Shown piece after piece: positions 1 through 9,844 of a DNA stretch of 64,000 nucleotides. Numbering within the stretch: position 1 is the stretch's first letter; each line of letters starts with the position of its first letter. The DNA comes from Aureimonas mangrovi. Lineage in GTDB: Bacteria > Pseudomonadota > Alphaproteobacteria > Rhizobiales > Rhizobiaceae. Location: positions 124,001 through 188,000 of the forward strand of contig NZ_CP059692.1 of NCBI RefSeq assembly GCF_014058705.1. The letters run 5' to 3'. Below the pieces are notes generated by a model, which searched no databases, was not told where the DNA came from, and worked only from the letters and a program-made list of their open reading frames with translations. The position numbers and the translations under genes were made by a program.

Positions 1-738
1 TGCGGCGACAGCGCGCAGGGCTTCGCGCCCTGGCTGGAGAGCTTCAAGCAGACCGCGCGGCAGGCCGGGATCGGCCAGAACACCATCGACACCGCGCTCG
101 GCGGCGTGACCTACAATTCCGAGGTCATCCGCCTCGACCGCAACCAGCGCTCCTTCCGCCTGTCGCTCGACGAGTTCATGGAACGCCGCGCGCCGGCCTC
201 CTTCGTCCAGCGCGGCAAGCGCATCATGGCCGAGAACGCCGCGCTGCTCGACCGCGTCGAGCGGCAGTACGGCGTGCCGCGCGAGATCCTTGTCGCCATC
301 TGGGGCATGGAGACCGGCTTCGGCGCCAATTCCGGCAACATGAACATCTTTCGCTCGCTGGCGACGCTCGCCTACGACTGCCGTCGCGCCGACTTTTTCA
401 CCAACGAGCTCTTCGCCGCGCTGCAGATCGTCGATCGCGGCGACAAGCGCGCGCAGGACATGGTCGGCGCCTGGGCGGGCGAGATCGGCCAGACGCAGTT
501 CCTCGCCTCCAACTACCTGCGCTACGCGGTAGACGGCGATGGCGACGGGCGCCGCGACCTCATCCGCTCGCGGGCCGACGTGCTGGCTTCCACGGCCAAC
601 TTCCTGCGCCAGCACGGCTGGCAGCCGGGCGCCGGCTACATGGAAGGCCAGCCGAACTTCGCGCGCCTGCGCGACTGGAACCGGGCCGGCGTCTACCAGC
701 AGGCGCTGGCGCTCTTCGCCTCGCGCCTCGCCAACTGA
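1..738 (+). CDS. Lytic murein transglycosylase, MltB/SLT_2 family (5' end outside window)
   Basis: This is the C-terminal 245 residues of a periplasmic lytic transglycosylase, which cleaves the MurNAc-GlcNAc bond of peptidoglycan to give 1,6-anhydro products. Frame 1 is open from base 1, and its first visible residues (CGDSAQGFAPWL) match the start of the SLT_2 domain, so the GTG at 106 is internal. The catalytic glutamate is in GMETGFG near visible residue 104. The later motif GEIGQTQFLASNY and the acidic DGDGDGRRD segment are typical of the family. The gene ends just before a strong terminator. The signal peptide and any peptidoglycan-binding domain cannot be assessed. Family identity is secure; the exact paralogue (MltB or a rhizobial relative) is not. 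Confidence 0.9.
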   Translation, partial: CGDSAQGFAPWLESFKQTARQAGIGQNTIDTALGGVTYNSEVIRLDRNQRSFRLSLDEFMERRAPASFVQRGKRIMAENAALLDRVERQYGVPREILVAIWGMETGFGANSGNMNIFRSLATLAYDCRRADFFTNELFAALQIVDRGDKRAQDMVGAWAGEIGQTQFLASNYLRYAVDGDGDGRRDLIRSRADVLASTANFLRQHGWQPGAGYMEGQPNFARLRDWNRAGVYQQALALFASRLAN

Positions 739-762
739 CGTTCGAGCCACTTGAGTTCAAAA

Positions 763-789
763 GGCCCCGGCGTTGCCGGGGCCTTTTTT
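763..789. terminator. Rho-independent terminator after the transglycosylase gene
   Basis: A GC-rich stem (GGCCCCGGC pairing with GCCGGGGCC around a GTT loop) is followed directly by six T. It lies 24 bases after the stop of the upstream plus-strand gene. The last T is also the first base of the minus-strand GST stop codon, so the two convergent genes share this site. Confidence 0.85.
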
Positions 790-1514
790 CATTCCGCGTC
801 CAGTTCGGGATAGTGGCGAAAGATGCCGTTCTCGTTGAAAGGCTGGCGGCGTTCGCTTTTGAGATAGGCCGAAACCCTGTCATGAGCGCGCACCGTCTCG
901 ACGAGCGCGATGACCTTCGGATGCTCGCCCTCGATCGCCTTCATCCGGCGCGGAAAGGCGTAGCGCAGCCCCTCGACGAGCTGGAACAGGCCGAGATCGG
1001 CATAGGTCAGGCGGCCACCAATGAGGTATCCCGAGCCGTTGGCGGCGACGAGTTCCTCGTACCAGCCGACGAATTTCGGCATGCGCTCGGCCCGGAATTC
1101 CTGCGCTCTGCGAAGCGCCTCCGTCTTCTGATCCTCGTAGTAGAGCCCGGCGCCGACCGGATGGTGGACGTCGTGCGCCTCGGCGACGACATCGGCCGTC
1201 GTCATCGCGATCGAGCGCGCGAAATGGCGATCGGCTTCGCCGTCGGGCGCCAGCCCCAGCTTCTCGCCGAGATAGGCCGCGATCACGCCGGCCTGAGAGA
1301 TGATCACGTCGCCATCGACGAGAAAGGGCGGCGCGAAAGGGATTCTGCGGCCGCGCTCGCCGTCGAGGAAGGCCTGCATCGCCGCCATCCCGCCGCCCTG
1401 GCTTTCGGGCAACTGCGCCATCTCGCGATAGGGCGCCCCGGCGGCTTCCAGAACGAGGCGCGGAAATTCTCCGCGGCCGGGGATGCCCGGCCAGTACCAG
1501 AGGTCGAAGCTCAT
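789..1514 (-). CDS. Glutathione S-transferase family protein
   Basis: A 241-residue cytoplasmic GST-fold protein. It begins with a thioredoxin-like half (SFDLWYWPGIPGRGEFPRL) and has an all-alpha C-terminal half with the usual YADLGLF segment near residue 170. Its substrate cannot be inferred. The ATG overlaps the stop of the upstream catalase-like gene by four bases (ATGA), so the two are almost certainly translated together from one mRNA. This pairing suggests a shared role in peroxide or electrophile handling, which is inference. The start is fixed by the overlap and by the position of the thioredoxin fold. Confidence 0.85.
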   Translation of the reverse strand: MSFDLWYWPGIPGRGEFPRLVLEAAGAPYREMAQLPESQGGGMAAMQAFLDGERGRRIPFAPPFLVDGDVIISQAGVIAAYLGEKLGLAPDGEADRHFARSIAMTTADVVAEAHDVHHPVGAGLYYEDQKTEALRRAQEFRAERMPKFVGWYEELVAANGSGYLIGGRLTYADLGLFQLVEGLRYAFPRRMKAIEGEHPKVIALVETVRAHDRVSAYLKSERRQPFNENGIFRHYPELDAE

Positions 1515-2650
1515 GCCGCGCGCTCCTCGGCTTTGGGAGCGTCAATCTCCGCCGCGCTCGCCGGCTCGTGCATCGGACACCCGTTGAAGCGTCGTCGCTC
1601 GGTGGACGACATCTCGTAGGCCGGCTTGCGCACGCGCATCACCGAGCCGAGCGGACGGTGCGCGGCGAGCCCATGCCACGGCGCGAAGGCCAGTTCCTCG
1701 TCGAGCCGTTCGGTGCGCTTCTCGCCCCAGGACGTCTGGCGACCGACGACGATCCGCGCCACCGGCACATAGGGGCTCTTGTCCTCCGGCCAGACGACCG
1801 AGGCGTCCTCGATGGGCATCGTCTCCGGGTCGGTCAGGAGCTGGACGGAGAGTTCCCACTCCCCGCCGCCTTCGGAGAAGATCTTCGCCACCTCCTCGCG
1901 CAGCGCATCCGGCCGGCCCGCCACCTGGACGGGCTGGTCCTTCAGCGCCTTCAGACGCTCGGTGACGGGCGCGATGCGGATCTTCCCCATATAGGGGCCG
2001 AAGAGCAGCGGAGCCTGCGAGAAGAAGGTCTCGCCGAGGATGTGGGTGGCGGGATGGCCGCCGAGCGCCTTGAGCGGAGTGGCATCGCCGCCCGCCGCTT
2101 CCACCGCAGCGCCGACGCCGCGCAGCACCGCCGACAGGCCCTTCTTCAGCGCCTGCGGCGTGTCGGTCGTGCGCGAGAGAAGCTTCAGGCTCTGCAGAAA
2201 GGCCGCTGCCGTGGGCGCCACGAAGGCCGGCCCGTTGGCGGTGACGAAATCCTGCGTCACGTCGCCTTCGGAGCCGGGCAGGCGCTCACCCTCGACGCCG
2301 ACGATCTTCATGGCGAGGCCGCGCGGCACCGAAACCGCATCGTCGAGGATGTCGCCGGGATTGGTGGAGAAGCGCAGCACGGCCGGGTAGGATTTCGGTT
2401 CCGCGAACGCGCCTTGCGCCAGTTCCTTCGGAAGACCCGGCAAAACGTCGAGCCGCCCCGTCAGAATGCCGTGCGCCTTGGCGTGGACGGTGCGCACGCC
2501 GCGCCCGTAATCCTTCTCGGTGATCTCGATGATCCGCCGCATCTCGGCGACGATGCCCTCGGCGGTCTCCTTCTCGTTCTCCTCCTCGATCTCGAAGGCG
2601 GGATCGTAGGGAACCGGGCGGATCGAGAGCTTTTCGTAGATCGACGGCAT
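1511..2650 (-). CDS. Catalase-like heme protein (y4iL-like branch)
   Basis: A 379-residue protein of the catalase superfamily, shorter than typical catalase (about 480 or more) and resembling the rhizobial y4iL-like group. Visible catalase signatures are VHAKAHG near residue 60, where the distal histidine is expected, FSTNPGDILDD, RGLAMKI and DFVTANGPAFV. The family binds heme; whether this branch has true catalase, peroxidase or lipid-hydroperoxide activity is not settled. It ends in an Ala/Glu-rich tail. The start at 2650 gives the protein beginning MPSIYEKL; the frame stays open well upstream but overlaps the divergent gene there. It forms an operon with the downstream GST gene. Confidence 0.8.
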   Translation of the reverse strand: MPSIYEKLSIRPVPYDPAFEIEEENEKETAEGIVAEMRRIIEITEKDYGRGVRTVHAKAHGILTGRLDVLPGLPKELAQGAFAEPKSYPAVLRFSTNPGDILDDAVSVPRGLAMKIVGVEGERLPGSEGDVTQDFVTANGPAFVAPTAAAFLQSLKLLSRTTDTPQALKKGLSAVLRGVGAAVEAAGGDATPLKALGGHPATHILGETFFSQAPLLFGPYMGKIRIAPVTERLKALKDQPVQVAGRPDALREEVAKIFSEGGGEWELSVQLLTDPETMPIEDASVVWPEDKSPYVPVARIVVGRQTSWGEKRTERLDEELAFAPWHGLAAHRPLGSVMRVRKPAYEMSSTERRRFNGCPMHEPASAAEIDAPKAEERAA

Positions 2651-2740
2651 GATGCGCTCCGCTTTCCTGGAATCGTTTCGGGCAACGCGGCCGACGGGAT
2701 GCGCGTTCCTCGCATGGAGCGAACGATCAGGAGCGGGCTC

Positions 2741-3070
2741 ATGGAGAGTGGCGGACCCGGCGTCGCGCGCATCTGGCGCGGGCGCGTGAGATCGGAGCGG
2801 GCCGACGAGTACGAGGCCTACAATTACGAGGTCGGCATCAAACCGCTGATCGAGAAGGCGATGGGCGTGCAGACCCTGCGCGAGGACCGCGAGGGCGAGA
2901 CGGAGTTCATGACCATCTCCTACTGGGCGGATGTCGAGGCGATGGCCGCCTTCACCGGCAAGGACCCGGCGGCGATCCATCATCTGCCGCGCGACGAGGA
3001 GTTCCTGATCGAGTTGCCCAAAGCCGTGCAGGTGCTGCGGCTGCGGCGCAGCCACGGCGTGACGGGCTGA
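2741..3070 (+). CDS. Antibiotic biosynthesis monooxygenase-like (ABM) domain protein
   Basis: A 109-residue single-domain protein resembling the dimeric alpha/beta-barrel ABM superfamily. The opening strand (ARIWRGRV) is followed by a helix with a tyrosine pair (DEYEAYNYEVG), then a strand FMTISYWADVEAMAAF and the terminal strand VQVLRLRR. Members act as small oxygenases or heme-degrading enzymes, or have no known activity. The ATG at 2741 is chosen because AGGAG lies seven bases upstream; an in-frame ATG at 2714 is the alternative. It is transcribed divergently from the catalase-like gene with 90 bases between, so the two may share regulation by oxidative stress (inference). Confidence 0.6.
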   Translation: MESGGPGVARIWRGRVRSERADEYEAYNYEVGIKPLIEKAMGVQTLREDREGETEFMTISYWADVEAMAAFTGKDPAAIHHLPRDEEFLIELPKAVQVLRLRRSHGVTG

Positions 3071-3101
3071 TGAGGCGCACTTAAAGCCCGCCCCCGACGC
3101 C

Positions 3102-4700
3102 TCAATCCACCTCGTTGATGCGGCCGTCGAGATAGGGCTCGTAGGCGCCGCCCTGCGCGGCGAGATAGTCGGCGACCACGGTGTCGATCGTCGGCCCGAA
3201 ATCATAGACGTTCTGCGCGTCCACGAAGCTCTCGTAGCCGTCGCCGCCGTTGCGCATGAAGTTGTTCGAGGCGACGAGATAGGTGGCCTGCGGATCGATC
3301 GGCACCCAGTCGTCCCCCTGCATCACCCGCACCGCCCGGATGCGACTGCCGGGCTCGGCCGTGCGCGACCAGTCGTATTCGAGGCCGGCGACCTGCGGGA
3401 AGCGCCCCGCGCCCTCCTCGACCGCACCGACGCCGTTCTCCAGCGCGGCCAGGATCGCCTGGCCGGACACCTCGAAGGTCGACAGCGTGTTGAGGAAGGG
3501 CAGCACCGTCAGCACCTCGCCCTGCGTGATCTCCCCCTCGTCGATCGAGGCGCGCAGGCCGCCGCCGTTGATGATGACGAGTTGCGTGCCCTGCCCGGCC
3601 GTGTGCTCGAGCATGGCGTCGGCGACGAAATTGCCCATCTCGCATTCGCCCGAGCGGCAGGATTCGCGCGTTCCGTCGATCGGCCCGGACGTTTGCCCGA
3701 TCACCTTGTTGCGGATCTCCTCGAGCCCGCCGGACAGTTCGGCCACGCGCGCCTTGACCGTCTCGTCCTCGGGCAGCGTCGATTCGAGGAGGATCGGGTC
3801 GCCGCTTGCCGCCGTCACGACGCCGTTCTCGTCGAACGTCACCGTCAACTCGCCGAGATATTGCGTGTAGGCCGCCGCCTGCACGATCGGCACGTCGGTG
3901 CCGCCGGGCCCGGTTACCATCGTCGGATACGGGCCCACTGCGCCCTCGACGTCGTTGGCGAGCAGCGTGTGCGAATGGCCGCCGACGATCACGTCGATGC
4001 CGTCCACGGCTTCGGCGAGTCGCTGGTCGGCGACGTAGCCGATATGCGAGAGGACGACGATCTTGTCGATGCCCTCGCCGCTCAGCCGCTCCACCTCGCG
4101 TCGCACCGCCTCGATCGGCGCCTCGAAGGCGACCTCTCCGGTCATCGCGAGTTCGGGCGTGTCCTCGGCGACGACGCCCACGACGCCGATGCGCTCGCCG
4201 CCGACCTCGACGACCGTCGAAGGCAGGATGAGGCCGTCCTCGAGCGCCGGCTCGGCGGAGACGTCGATGTTGGAGGAGAGGAGCGGCACGTCCAGGCCGT
4301 TGACGAAGGCGTCCAACTCGGCCGGGCCCTTGTCGAACTCGTGGTTGCCGACCGCCACGGCGTCGTAGCCGATCGTGTTGATCATTTCGGCGGCGACCTC
4401 GCCGCCATACTGGACGAAGAAAAGCGTGCCCTGGAACCAGTCCCCCGCGTCGAGGACGAGCGGGTTTTCCGACGCCGCACGCCGCTCCGCGATGGCCGAG
4501 GCCAAGCGCGCGATGCCGCCGAAGCATTCGCCGGGTTCGGCGAGCTGCTCGGCAGAGCACGTCGAGCCGGACGAAGTGATCGGCTCGAAACGGTCATGGA
4601 CGTCGTTGGTGTGGATGATGGTCAGCTCGAAAGCGCTCGCCGGCAGGGCGAGCGAGGCCAGAAGGACCGAAGCGAGGGCGAGCGGGGTGCGGCGGGTCAT
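3102..4700 (-). CDS. Periplasmic 5'-nucleotidase / metallophosphatase (UshA-like)
   Basis: A 532-residue secreted enzyme that hydrolyses nucleotides or UDP-sugars to release phosphate outside the cytoplasm. It has a clear signal peptide (residues 1 to about 23, cleaved after PASA). The N-terminal calcineurin-like domain has the metal motifs HTNDVHD, GDWFQGT, GNHEFD, LSHIGY and GGHSHT. The C-terminal 5'-nucleotidase domain has INGGGLRASI and FMRNGGDGYESF. The start at 4700 places the signal peptide correctly, with AGGA just upstream; an in-frame ATG at 4742 would add an unlikely leader. Phosphate scavenging fits the nearby phosphonate transporter and sulfolipid genes, though no shared operon exists. 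Confidence 0.9.
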   Translation of the reverse strand: MTRRTPLALASVLLASLALPASAFELTIIHTNDVHDRFEPITSSGSTCSAEQLAEPGECFGGIARLASAIAERRAASENPLVLDAGDWFQGTLFFVQYGGEVAAEMINTIGYDAVAVGNHEFDKGPAELDAFVNGLDVPLLSSNIDVSAEPALEDGLILPSTVVEVGGERIGVVGVVAEDTPELAMTGEVAFEAPIEAVRREVERLSGEGIDKIVVLSHIGYVADQRLAEAVDGIDVIVGGHSHTLLANDVEGAVGPYPTMVTGPGGTDVPIVQAAAYTQYLGELTVTFDENGVVTAASGDPILLESTLPEDETVKARVAELSGGLEEIRNKVIGQTSGPIDGTRESCRSGECEMGNFVADAMLEHTAGQGTQLVIINGGGLRASIDEGEITQGEVLTVLPFLNTLSTFEVSGQAILAALENGVGAVEEGAGRFPQVAGLEYDWSRTAEPGSRIRAVRVMQGDDWVPIDPQATYLVASNNFMRNGGDGYESFVDAQNVYDFGPTIDTVVADYLAAQGGAYEPYLDGRINEVD

Positions 4701-4856
4701 CGGCGATCCTGATCTTGCGCGGCATGGCATCTTCGCACCCATTTGCGATGAGCGAGCGACACGAAGTCAAGGCGCCGCGTGGCCATCGTGCGATTTGACA
4801 GGAGGCCCGCCATGCCCGATTGGCGATGAGGAAACTGGCACGGAAAGGGAGCCCGC

Positions 4857-7031
4857 ATGCCCGAGCATATCGAGATCCACGGCCTGAAGGTCGCCGAAGA
4901 GCTGAAGGACTTCGCCGAAGGCGAGGCGCTGCCGGGCACCGGCGTGGAAGCCGACGCCTTCTGGCGCGCCCTGTCGGAGATCCTCCATGACCTCGCCCCG
5001 AAGAACCGCGAGCTCCTGAAGATCCGGGACGACTTCCAGGCCAAGATCGATGCCTGGAGCGCCGAGAGGAAGGGCGGCGCGGTGAGCGGCGAGGAGGTCG
5101 AGGCCTTCCTGCGCGAGATCGGCTATATCGTGCCGGAAGGCGCGCCCTTTTCGGTCGAGACCGCGAATGTCGACCCCGAGATCGCCAGCGTCGCCGGCCC
5201 GCAGCTCGTCGTGCCCGTCACCAACGCGCGTTATGCGCTGAACGCGGCCAATGCGCGCTGGGGCTCGCTCTACGACGCGCTCTACGGCACGGACGCGATC
5301 TCCGAGGAGGGCGGCGCCGAGAAGGGCAAGGGCTACAACCCGGCCCGCGGCGAAAAGGTTATCGCCTGGGCACGCGAATTCCTCGACGCCTCCGCGCCGC
5401 TTTCGGGCGCCGCCTGGGCGGACGTCGAACGCCTCGTCGTCGAGAACGGCCGGCTCGATGTGGTGGCCGGCGGGCGCCACGTTCCGCTGTCCGATCCCGG
5501 ACAGTTCGCCGGATACAAGGGCGAGGCGTCCGCGCCGACGGCGGTTCTGCTGGCCACCAACGGCCTGCATGCCGAGATCGTCGTCGATCCGTCCTCGCCG
5601 ATCGGCATCTCGGACAAGGCCGGCATCTCCGACGTGATCCTGGAATCGGCGCTGACGACCATCCAGGACTGCGAGGATTCGGTCGCGGCGGTGGATGCCG
5701 AGGACAAGGTCCTCGTCTACCGCAACTGGCTCGGCCTGATGAAGGGCGACCTGGCCGATACGTTCGAGAAGGGCGGCGAGCGCGTCACGCGGCGCCTCAA
5801 CCCGGACCGTGAATACACCGCGCCCGACGGCTCCAGGCTCACGCTGCCCGGCCGCTCTCTGATGCTTGTGCGCAATGTCGGGCACCTGATGACCAACCCC
5901 GCCGTCCTTCTGCGCGACGGGTCCGAGGCGCCCGAGGGCCTTCTCGATGCGATGTTCACCTCGCTCATCGCCATGCACGATCTGAACAAGGCCGAGGGCG
6001 AGAAGAACTCGCGCGCAGGCTCGGTCTACATCGTCAAGCCGAAGATGCACGGGCCCGACGAGGTGGCGTTCGCCGACGAGATCTTCAGCCGCGTCGAGGC
6101 CGCGCTCGGCATCGCGCCCAATACGCTGAAGATGGGCATCATGGACGAGGAGCGCCGCACCACGGTGAACCTTGCCGAGTGCATCCGCCGGGCGAAGAAC
6201 CGCGTCGTGTTCATCAACACAGGCTTCCTCGACCGCACCGGCGACGAGATGCACACCTCGATGGAACTCGGCCCGATGATCCGCAAAGGGGACATGAAGG
6301 CGTCGACCTGGATCAAGGCGTACGAGGACCGCAACGTCGACACCGGTCTTGCCTGCGGCCTCAAGGGCCACGCGCAGATCGGCAAGGGCATGTGGGCGAT
6401 GCCCGATCTGATGGCCGCGATGCTGGAGCAGAAGATCGGTCACCCGCAGGCCGGCGCCAACACGGCCTGGGTGCCCTCGCCGACGGCCGCGACGCTGCAC
6501 GCGACGCATTATCACCGCGTCTCCGTGGCCGAGAGACAGGCCGCGCTCGAAGGCGGCACGCGCACAAAGCTCGCCGACATCCTCACCATCCCCGTCGCGG
6601 TGCGGCCGAACTGGACGCCCGAGGACGTTCAGGCCGAACTCGACAACAACGCGCAGGGCATCCTCGGTTACGTGGTGCGCTGGATCGATGCGGGCGTCGG
6701 CTGCTCGAAGGTGCCGGACATCAACGATGTCGGCTTGATGGAGGACCGCGCCACCTGCCGCATCTCCTCGCAGCACATCGCCAACTGGATGCGCCACGGC
6801 GTGGTCAGCCAGGATCAGGTCATTGAAACGATGAAGCGCATGGCCAAGGTGGTGGACGAGCAGAACGCATCCGACCCGACCTACGAGCCTATGGCGCCGG
6901 ACTACGACCGCTCGATCGCCTTCCAGGCCGCTGTCGAACTTGTGATCGAGGGCCGCGCGCAGCCGAACGGCTACACCGAGCCCGTGCTGCATCGCCGCCG
7001 CTTGGAGAAGAAGGCGCAGCGCGCCGCCTGA
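4857..7031 (+). CDS. glcB: Malate synthase G
   Basis: A 724-residue cytoplasmic enzyme condensing glyoxylate with acetyl-CoA to malate. Its length matches the monomeric G isoform. The active-site region has [13 protein letters not shown] followed by [20 protein letters not shown], and the C-terminal segment [20 protein letters not shown] is characteristic of GlcB. The ATG at 4857 has GGAAAGGGA about seven bases upstream. It is monocistronic, divergent from the nucleotidase gene with 156 bases between. No isocitrate lyase or glycolate oxidase gene is in the window, so the glyoxylate source is unknown. Confidence 0.97.
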   Translation: MPEHIEIHGLKVAEELKDFAEGEALPGTGVEADAFWRALSEILHDLAPKNRELLKIRDDFQAKIDAWSAERKGGAVSGEEVEAFLREIGYIVPEGAPFSVETANVDPEIASVAGPQLVVPVTNARYALNAANARWGSLYDALYGTDAISEEGGAEKGKGYNPARGEKVIAWAREFLDASAPLSGAAWADVERLVVENGRLDVVAGGRHVPLSDPGQFAGYKGEASAPTAVLLATNGLHAEIVVDPSSPIGISDKAGISDVILESALTTIQDCEDSVAAVDAEDKVLVYRNWLGLMKGDLADTFEKGGERVTRRLNPDREYTAPDGSRLTLPGRSLMLVRNVGHLMTNPAVLLRDGSEAPEGLLDAMFTSLIAMHDLNKAEGEKNSRAGSVYIVKPKMHGPDEVAFADEIFSRVEAALGIAPNTLKMGIMDEERRTTVNLAECIRRAKNRVVFINTGFLDRTGDEMHTSMELGPMIRKGDMKASTWIKAYEDRNVDTGLACGLKGHAQIGKGMWAMPDLMAAMLEQKIGHPQAGANTAWVPSPTAATLHATHYHRVSVAERQAALEGGTRTKLADILTIPVAVRPNWTPEDVQAELDNNAQGILGYVVRWIDAGVGCSKVPDINDVGLMEDRATCRISSQHIANWMRHGVVSQDQVIETMKRMAKVVDEQNASDPTYEPMAPDYDRSIAFQAAVELVIEGRAQPNGYTEPVLHRRRLEKKAQRAA

Positions 7032-7168
7032 TATCGCGCGGGGCCCGGTGGCGCACCGGGTCCCGCCCGTCATCGAACCGTCGCACACCTGTCATGTGCG
7101 CGTATAGATTGCGTGTCTAAACCCCCCGGTCGCTTTCCTCGAAACGAAGCTCCGAAGGGTGTCCCCGC

Positions 7169-8131
7169 ATGACCGCTCTCTCCTCCGTCCTGATCCGCGG
7201 CGCGGCGCTCGCCGCGCTGCTCGTCGCCTCCACGGCCCAGGCCGAATTCCGCCTCGACCCGCGCTTCACCGACGCCGACGGCGACATGGTGGCAGACATC
7301 CCGACGGACGAGAGCCAGCTCGTCGATCCCGACACGCTGATCTTCGCCTACACGCCCGTCGAGGATCCCGCGATCTACGCCGACGTGTGGGACGGCTTCA
7401 TCGAGCATCTGTCCGAGGCCACCGGCAAGCCGGTGCAGTTCTTCCCCGTCCAGTCGAACGCGGCGCAGCTCGAGGCCATGCGCGCCGGACGCCTGCACAT
7501 CGCCGGCGTCAACACGGGCGGCAACCCGATCGCGGTCGCCTGCGCCGGCTTCCGGCCCTTCGCCATGATGGCGGCGATGGACGGCTCCTACGGCTACGAG
7601 ATGGAGATCATCACCCATCCCGACTCCGGCATCACCGAGGTCGCGGACCTTGCGGGCAAGAACGTTGCCTTCACCTCCGAGACGTCCAATTCCGGCTTCA
7701 AGGCGCCGTCCGCGTTGCTGGCCAGCGAGTTCGACCTGACGGCGGGCGAGGATTTCCAGACCGCCTTCTCCGGCGCGCATGACAACTCGATCCTCGGCGT
7801 TGCCAACAAGGATTACGACGCCGCCGCCATCGCCAACTCGGTCATGGGCCGCATGATGGAGCGCGGCGTCGTCAGCCAGGATCAGATCGTCTCCGTCTAC
7901 AAGTCGGGCACCTTCCCCACCACCGGCTACGGCGTCGTCTACAACCTGACGCCTGAGCTCCAGCAGCAGATCCAGGACGCCTTCTTCTCCTTCGACTGGG
8001 AAGGCTCGGGTCTCGCCGAGGAGTTCGGCTCGCAGGGCGAGGAGCAGTTCATCCCGATTTCGTTCCAGGAGCACTGGGCCGTCATCCGCGACATCGACGC
8101 CGCGATGAACGTCTCCTACGACTGCCAGTAA
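7169..8131 (+). CDS. phnD: Phosphonate ABC transporter, periplasmic substrate-binding protein
   Basis: A 320-residue periplasmic binding protein with a signal peptide (residues 1 to about 25, ending AQA). It has the PhnD-type fold, with the early strand DTLIFAYTPVEDP, the ligand-loop signature NTGGNPIA, and FTSETSNSGFKAP. It delivers phosphonate, phosphite or a related oxyanion to the PhnC/PhnE membrane complex. It heads the transporter operon, with a stable hairpin between it and phnC that probably sets its excess over the membrane parts. No C-P lyase or phosphonatase genes follow in the window, so the true ligand is open. Confidence 0.9.
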   Translation: MTALSSVLIRGAALAALLVASTAQAEFRLDPRFTDADGDMVADIPTDESQLVDPDTLIFAYTPVEDPAIYADVWDGFIEHLSEATGKPVQFFPVQSNAAQLEAMRAGRLHIAGVNTGGNPIAVACAGFRPFAMMAAMDGSYGYEMEIITHPDSGITEVADLAGKNVAFTSETSNSGFKAPSALLASEFDLTAGEDFQTAFSGAHDNSILGVANKDYDAAAIANSVMGRMMERGVVSQDQIVSVYKSGTFPTTGYGVVYNLTPELQQQIQDAFFSFDWEGSGLAEEFGSQGEEQFIPISFQEHWAVIRDIDAAMNVSYDCQ

Positions 8132-8147
8132 GCGGCTCGCCATCACG

Positions 8148-8181
8148 GGGCGGGCGGTCTGAACAGACCGCCCGCCCTTTT
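8148..8181 (+). terminator. Strong intercistronic hairpin between phnD and phnC
   Basis: A perfect 13-bp stem (GGGCGGGCGGTCT with AGACCGCCCGCCC) around a GAAC loop is followed by TTTT. It lies 16 bases after the phnD stop and 23 bases before phnC. It can act as a partial terminator or an mRNA 3' stabiliser that gives more binding protein than transporter. Confidence 0.7.
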
Positions 8182-8204
8182 GCATTCGAAAAAAGGGGCG
8201 GGTC

Positions 8205-9038
8205 ATGCTGCGGATCGAGGGCCTGGAGAAGCGCTATCGCACGGGTGATCGCGCGCTGAAGAACGTCTCGCTGACGGTCGGCTCGGGCGAGGTCGTCGGT
8301 CTTATCGGGCCGTCGGGTGCGGGCAAATCCTCGCTGATCCGCTGCGTCAACCGGCTGGTGGAGCCGAGCGCAGGCCAGATCCTCCTCGGCGACACGCCGA
8401 TCACCGGCATGGGCCGCGGGGCGCTGCGCCGCGCGCGGCGGCGCATCGGCATGATCTTCCAGGAATACGCCCTCGTCGAGCGATTGACGGTGATGGAGAA
8501 CGTCCTGTCGGGCCGGCTCGGCTACGTGCCCTTCTGGCGCTCCTTCCTGCGCCGCTATCCGCAGGCCGATATCGAGATGGCCTTCGCCCTTCTCGATCGC
8601 GTCGGCCTCTCGGACCATGTCGACAAGCGGGCCGACGCGCTTTCGGGCGGCCAGCGCCAGCGCGTGGGCATCGCGCGCGCCCTCGCGCAGGGCCCCGAAC
8701 TCCTCCTCGTCGACGAGCCGACCGCCTCGCTCGACCCCAAGACCTCGCGCCAGATCATGCGGCTGATCCGCGAGGTCTGCGCCGAGCGCGCCCTGCCGGC
8801 GATCATCAACATCCACGACGTCATGCTGGCGCAGGCCTTCGTGGACCGCATCGTCGGCCTGCGCGCCGGCGAAATCGTCTTCGACGGGCGCCCGTCCGAG
8901 CTGACCGACGATGTCCTCACCCGCATCTACGGCGAAGAGGACTGGCAGGCACTGCGCAAGGCCCCGGCCGAGGACAGCGAGGCCGCGCCGACCGAGAACG
9001 AGCCGAGCGCAGCACGCCCGCTGGAAGCCCTCGCATGA
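8205..9038 (+). CDS. phnC: Phosphonate ABC transporter, ATP-binding protein
   Basis: A 277-residue ABC ATPase energising the PhnE permeases at the cytoplasmic face. Motifs in order are Walker [10 protein letters not shown] near residue 38, Q-loop [11 protein letters not shown], signature [15 protein letters not shown] and Walker [14 protein letters not shown], followed by an H-loop histidine (NIHDVMLA). The VERLTV and [12 protein letters not shown] segments match PhnC rather than other importer ATPases. A C-terminal tail of about 25 residues rich in Glu/Ala/Pro is unusual but harmless. The stop overlaps the first phnE by four bases (ATGA), implying translational coupling. Confidence 0.92.
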   Translation: MLRIEGLEKRYRTGDRALKNVSLTVGSGEVVGLIGPSGAGKSSLIRCVNRLVEPSAGQILLGDTPITGMGRGALRRARRRIGMIFQEYALVERLTVMENVLSGRLGYVPFWRSFLRRYPQADIEMAFALLDRVGLSDHVDKRADALSGGQRQRVGIARALAQGPELLLVDEPTASLDPKTSRQIMRLIREVCAERALPAIINIHDVMLAQAFVDRIVGLRAGEIVFDGRPSELTDDVLTRIYGEEDWQALRKAPAEDSEAAPTENEPSAARPLEALA

Positions 9039-9844
9039 CGGACGCCACGACCGCGCCCCGCCACTGGCGAAGGCCACCGCTCTTCATCAGGAGTCGCACG
9101 ACGCGGATCGTCGTCTATGGCGGCGCGCTCCTCTATCTGGTCCTGGCGCTCGCCTCGATCGAGGTCAACTGGGCGCGCGTCGCCGAGGGCATGGACCGCG
9201 GCTCGCGCTTCGTGGAAGGCTTCCTCGTTCCCGACTTCACCTCGCGCTGGCGCGACATCCAGCTCGGCCTCGTCGAGAGCCTGACAATGACGCTGTGCGC
9301 GACGGTTGTCGGCATCGCGATCTCGGTGCCGATCGGCATCGGCGCGGCGCGCAACGTCGCCCCCCTGCCCGTCTACTGGCTGTGTCGCGCCATCATCACC
9401 GTCAGCCGCGCCTTCCAGGAGATCGTGATCGCGATCCTGTTCGTCGCGATGGTCGGCTTCGGGCCGCTGGCGGGCTTCCTGACGCTCTCCTTCGCCACGA
9501 TCGGCTTCATCGCCAAGCTCCTGGCCGAGGACATCGAGGACATCGACGAGGCGCAGGCCGAGGCGGTGCGCGCGACCGGCGCCTCGTGGTGGCAGCAGAT
9601 CAATTACGGCATCCAGCCGCAGGTCATGCCCCGTCTCATCGGCCTGTCGCTCTATCGCCTCGACATCAATTTCCGCGAATCGGCCGTCATCGGCATCGTC
9701 GGCGCGGGCGGCATCGGCGGCACCCTCAACACCGCCATGCAGCGCTACGACTACGACACGGCGGGTGCGATCATCATCCTGATCATCGCCGTCGTGATGG
9801 CGACCGAATACGCCTCCTCCTTCGTGCGAAAGTGGGTGCAGTGA
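9035..9844 (+). CDS. phnE: Phosphonate ABC transporter permease (first PhnE)
   Basis: A 269-residue inner-membrane permease with an N-terminal membrane segment at residues 20-45 and four or five more. It has the EAA loop for contact with PhnC ([18 protein letters not shown]) and ends FVRKWVQ. It overlaps phnC by four bases and the second phnE by one base (TGATG). Two tandem PhnE subunits are common in rhizobial phosphonate operons and probably form a heterodimeric channel. Confidence 0.9.
   Translation: MTDATTAPRHWRRPPLFIRSRTTRIVVYGGALLYLVLALASIEVNWARVAEGMDRGSRFVEGFLVPDFTSRWRDIQLGLVESLTMTLCATVVGIAISVPIGIGAARNVAPLPVYWLCRAIITVSRAFQEIVIAILFVAMVGFGPLAGFLTLSFATIGFIAKLLAEDIEDIDEAQAEAVRATGASWWQQINYGIQPQVMPRLIGLSLYRLDINFRESAVIGIVGAGGIGGTLNTAMQRYDYDTAGAIIILIIAVVMATEYASSFVRKWVQ

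Noticed and set aside
4767-7088. 773-codon open frame on the minus strand opposite malate synthase G
   Set aside because: It mirrors glcB, has no recognisable domain and a composition (His/Arg/Asp/Val-rich) typical of antisense frames in very GC-rich DNA.
7089-7106. Pho box upstream of phnD
   Set aside because: One half-site (CTGTCAT) is perfect, but the sequence four bases later does not resemble the second half, so it is not listed as a feature.
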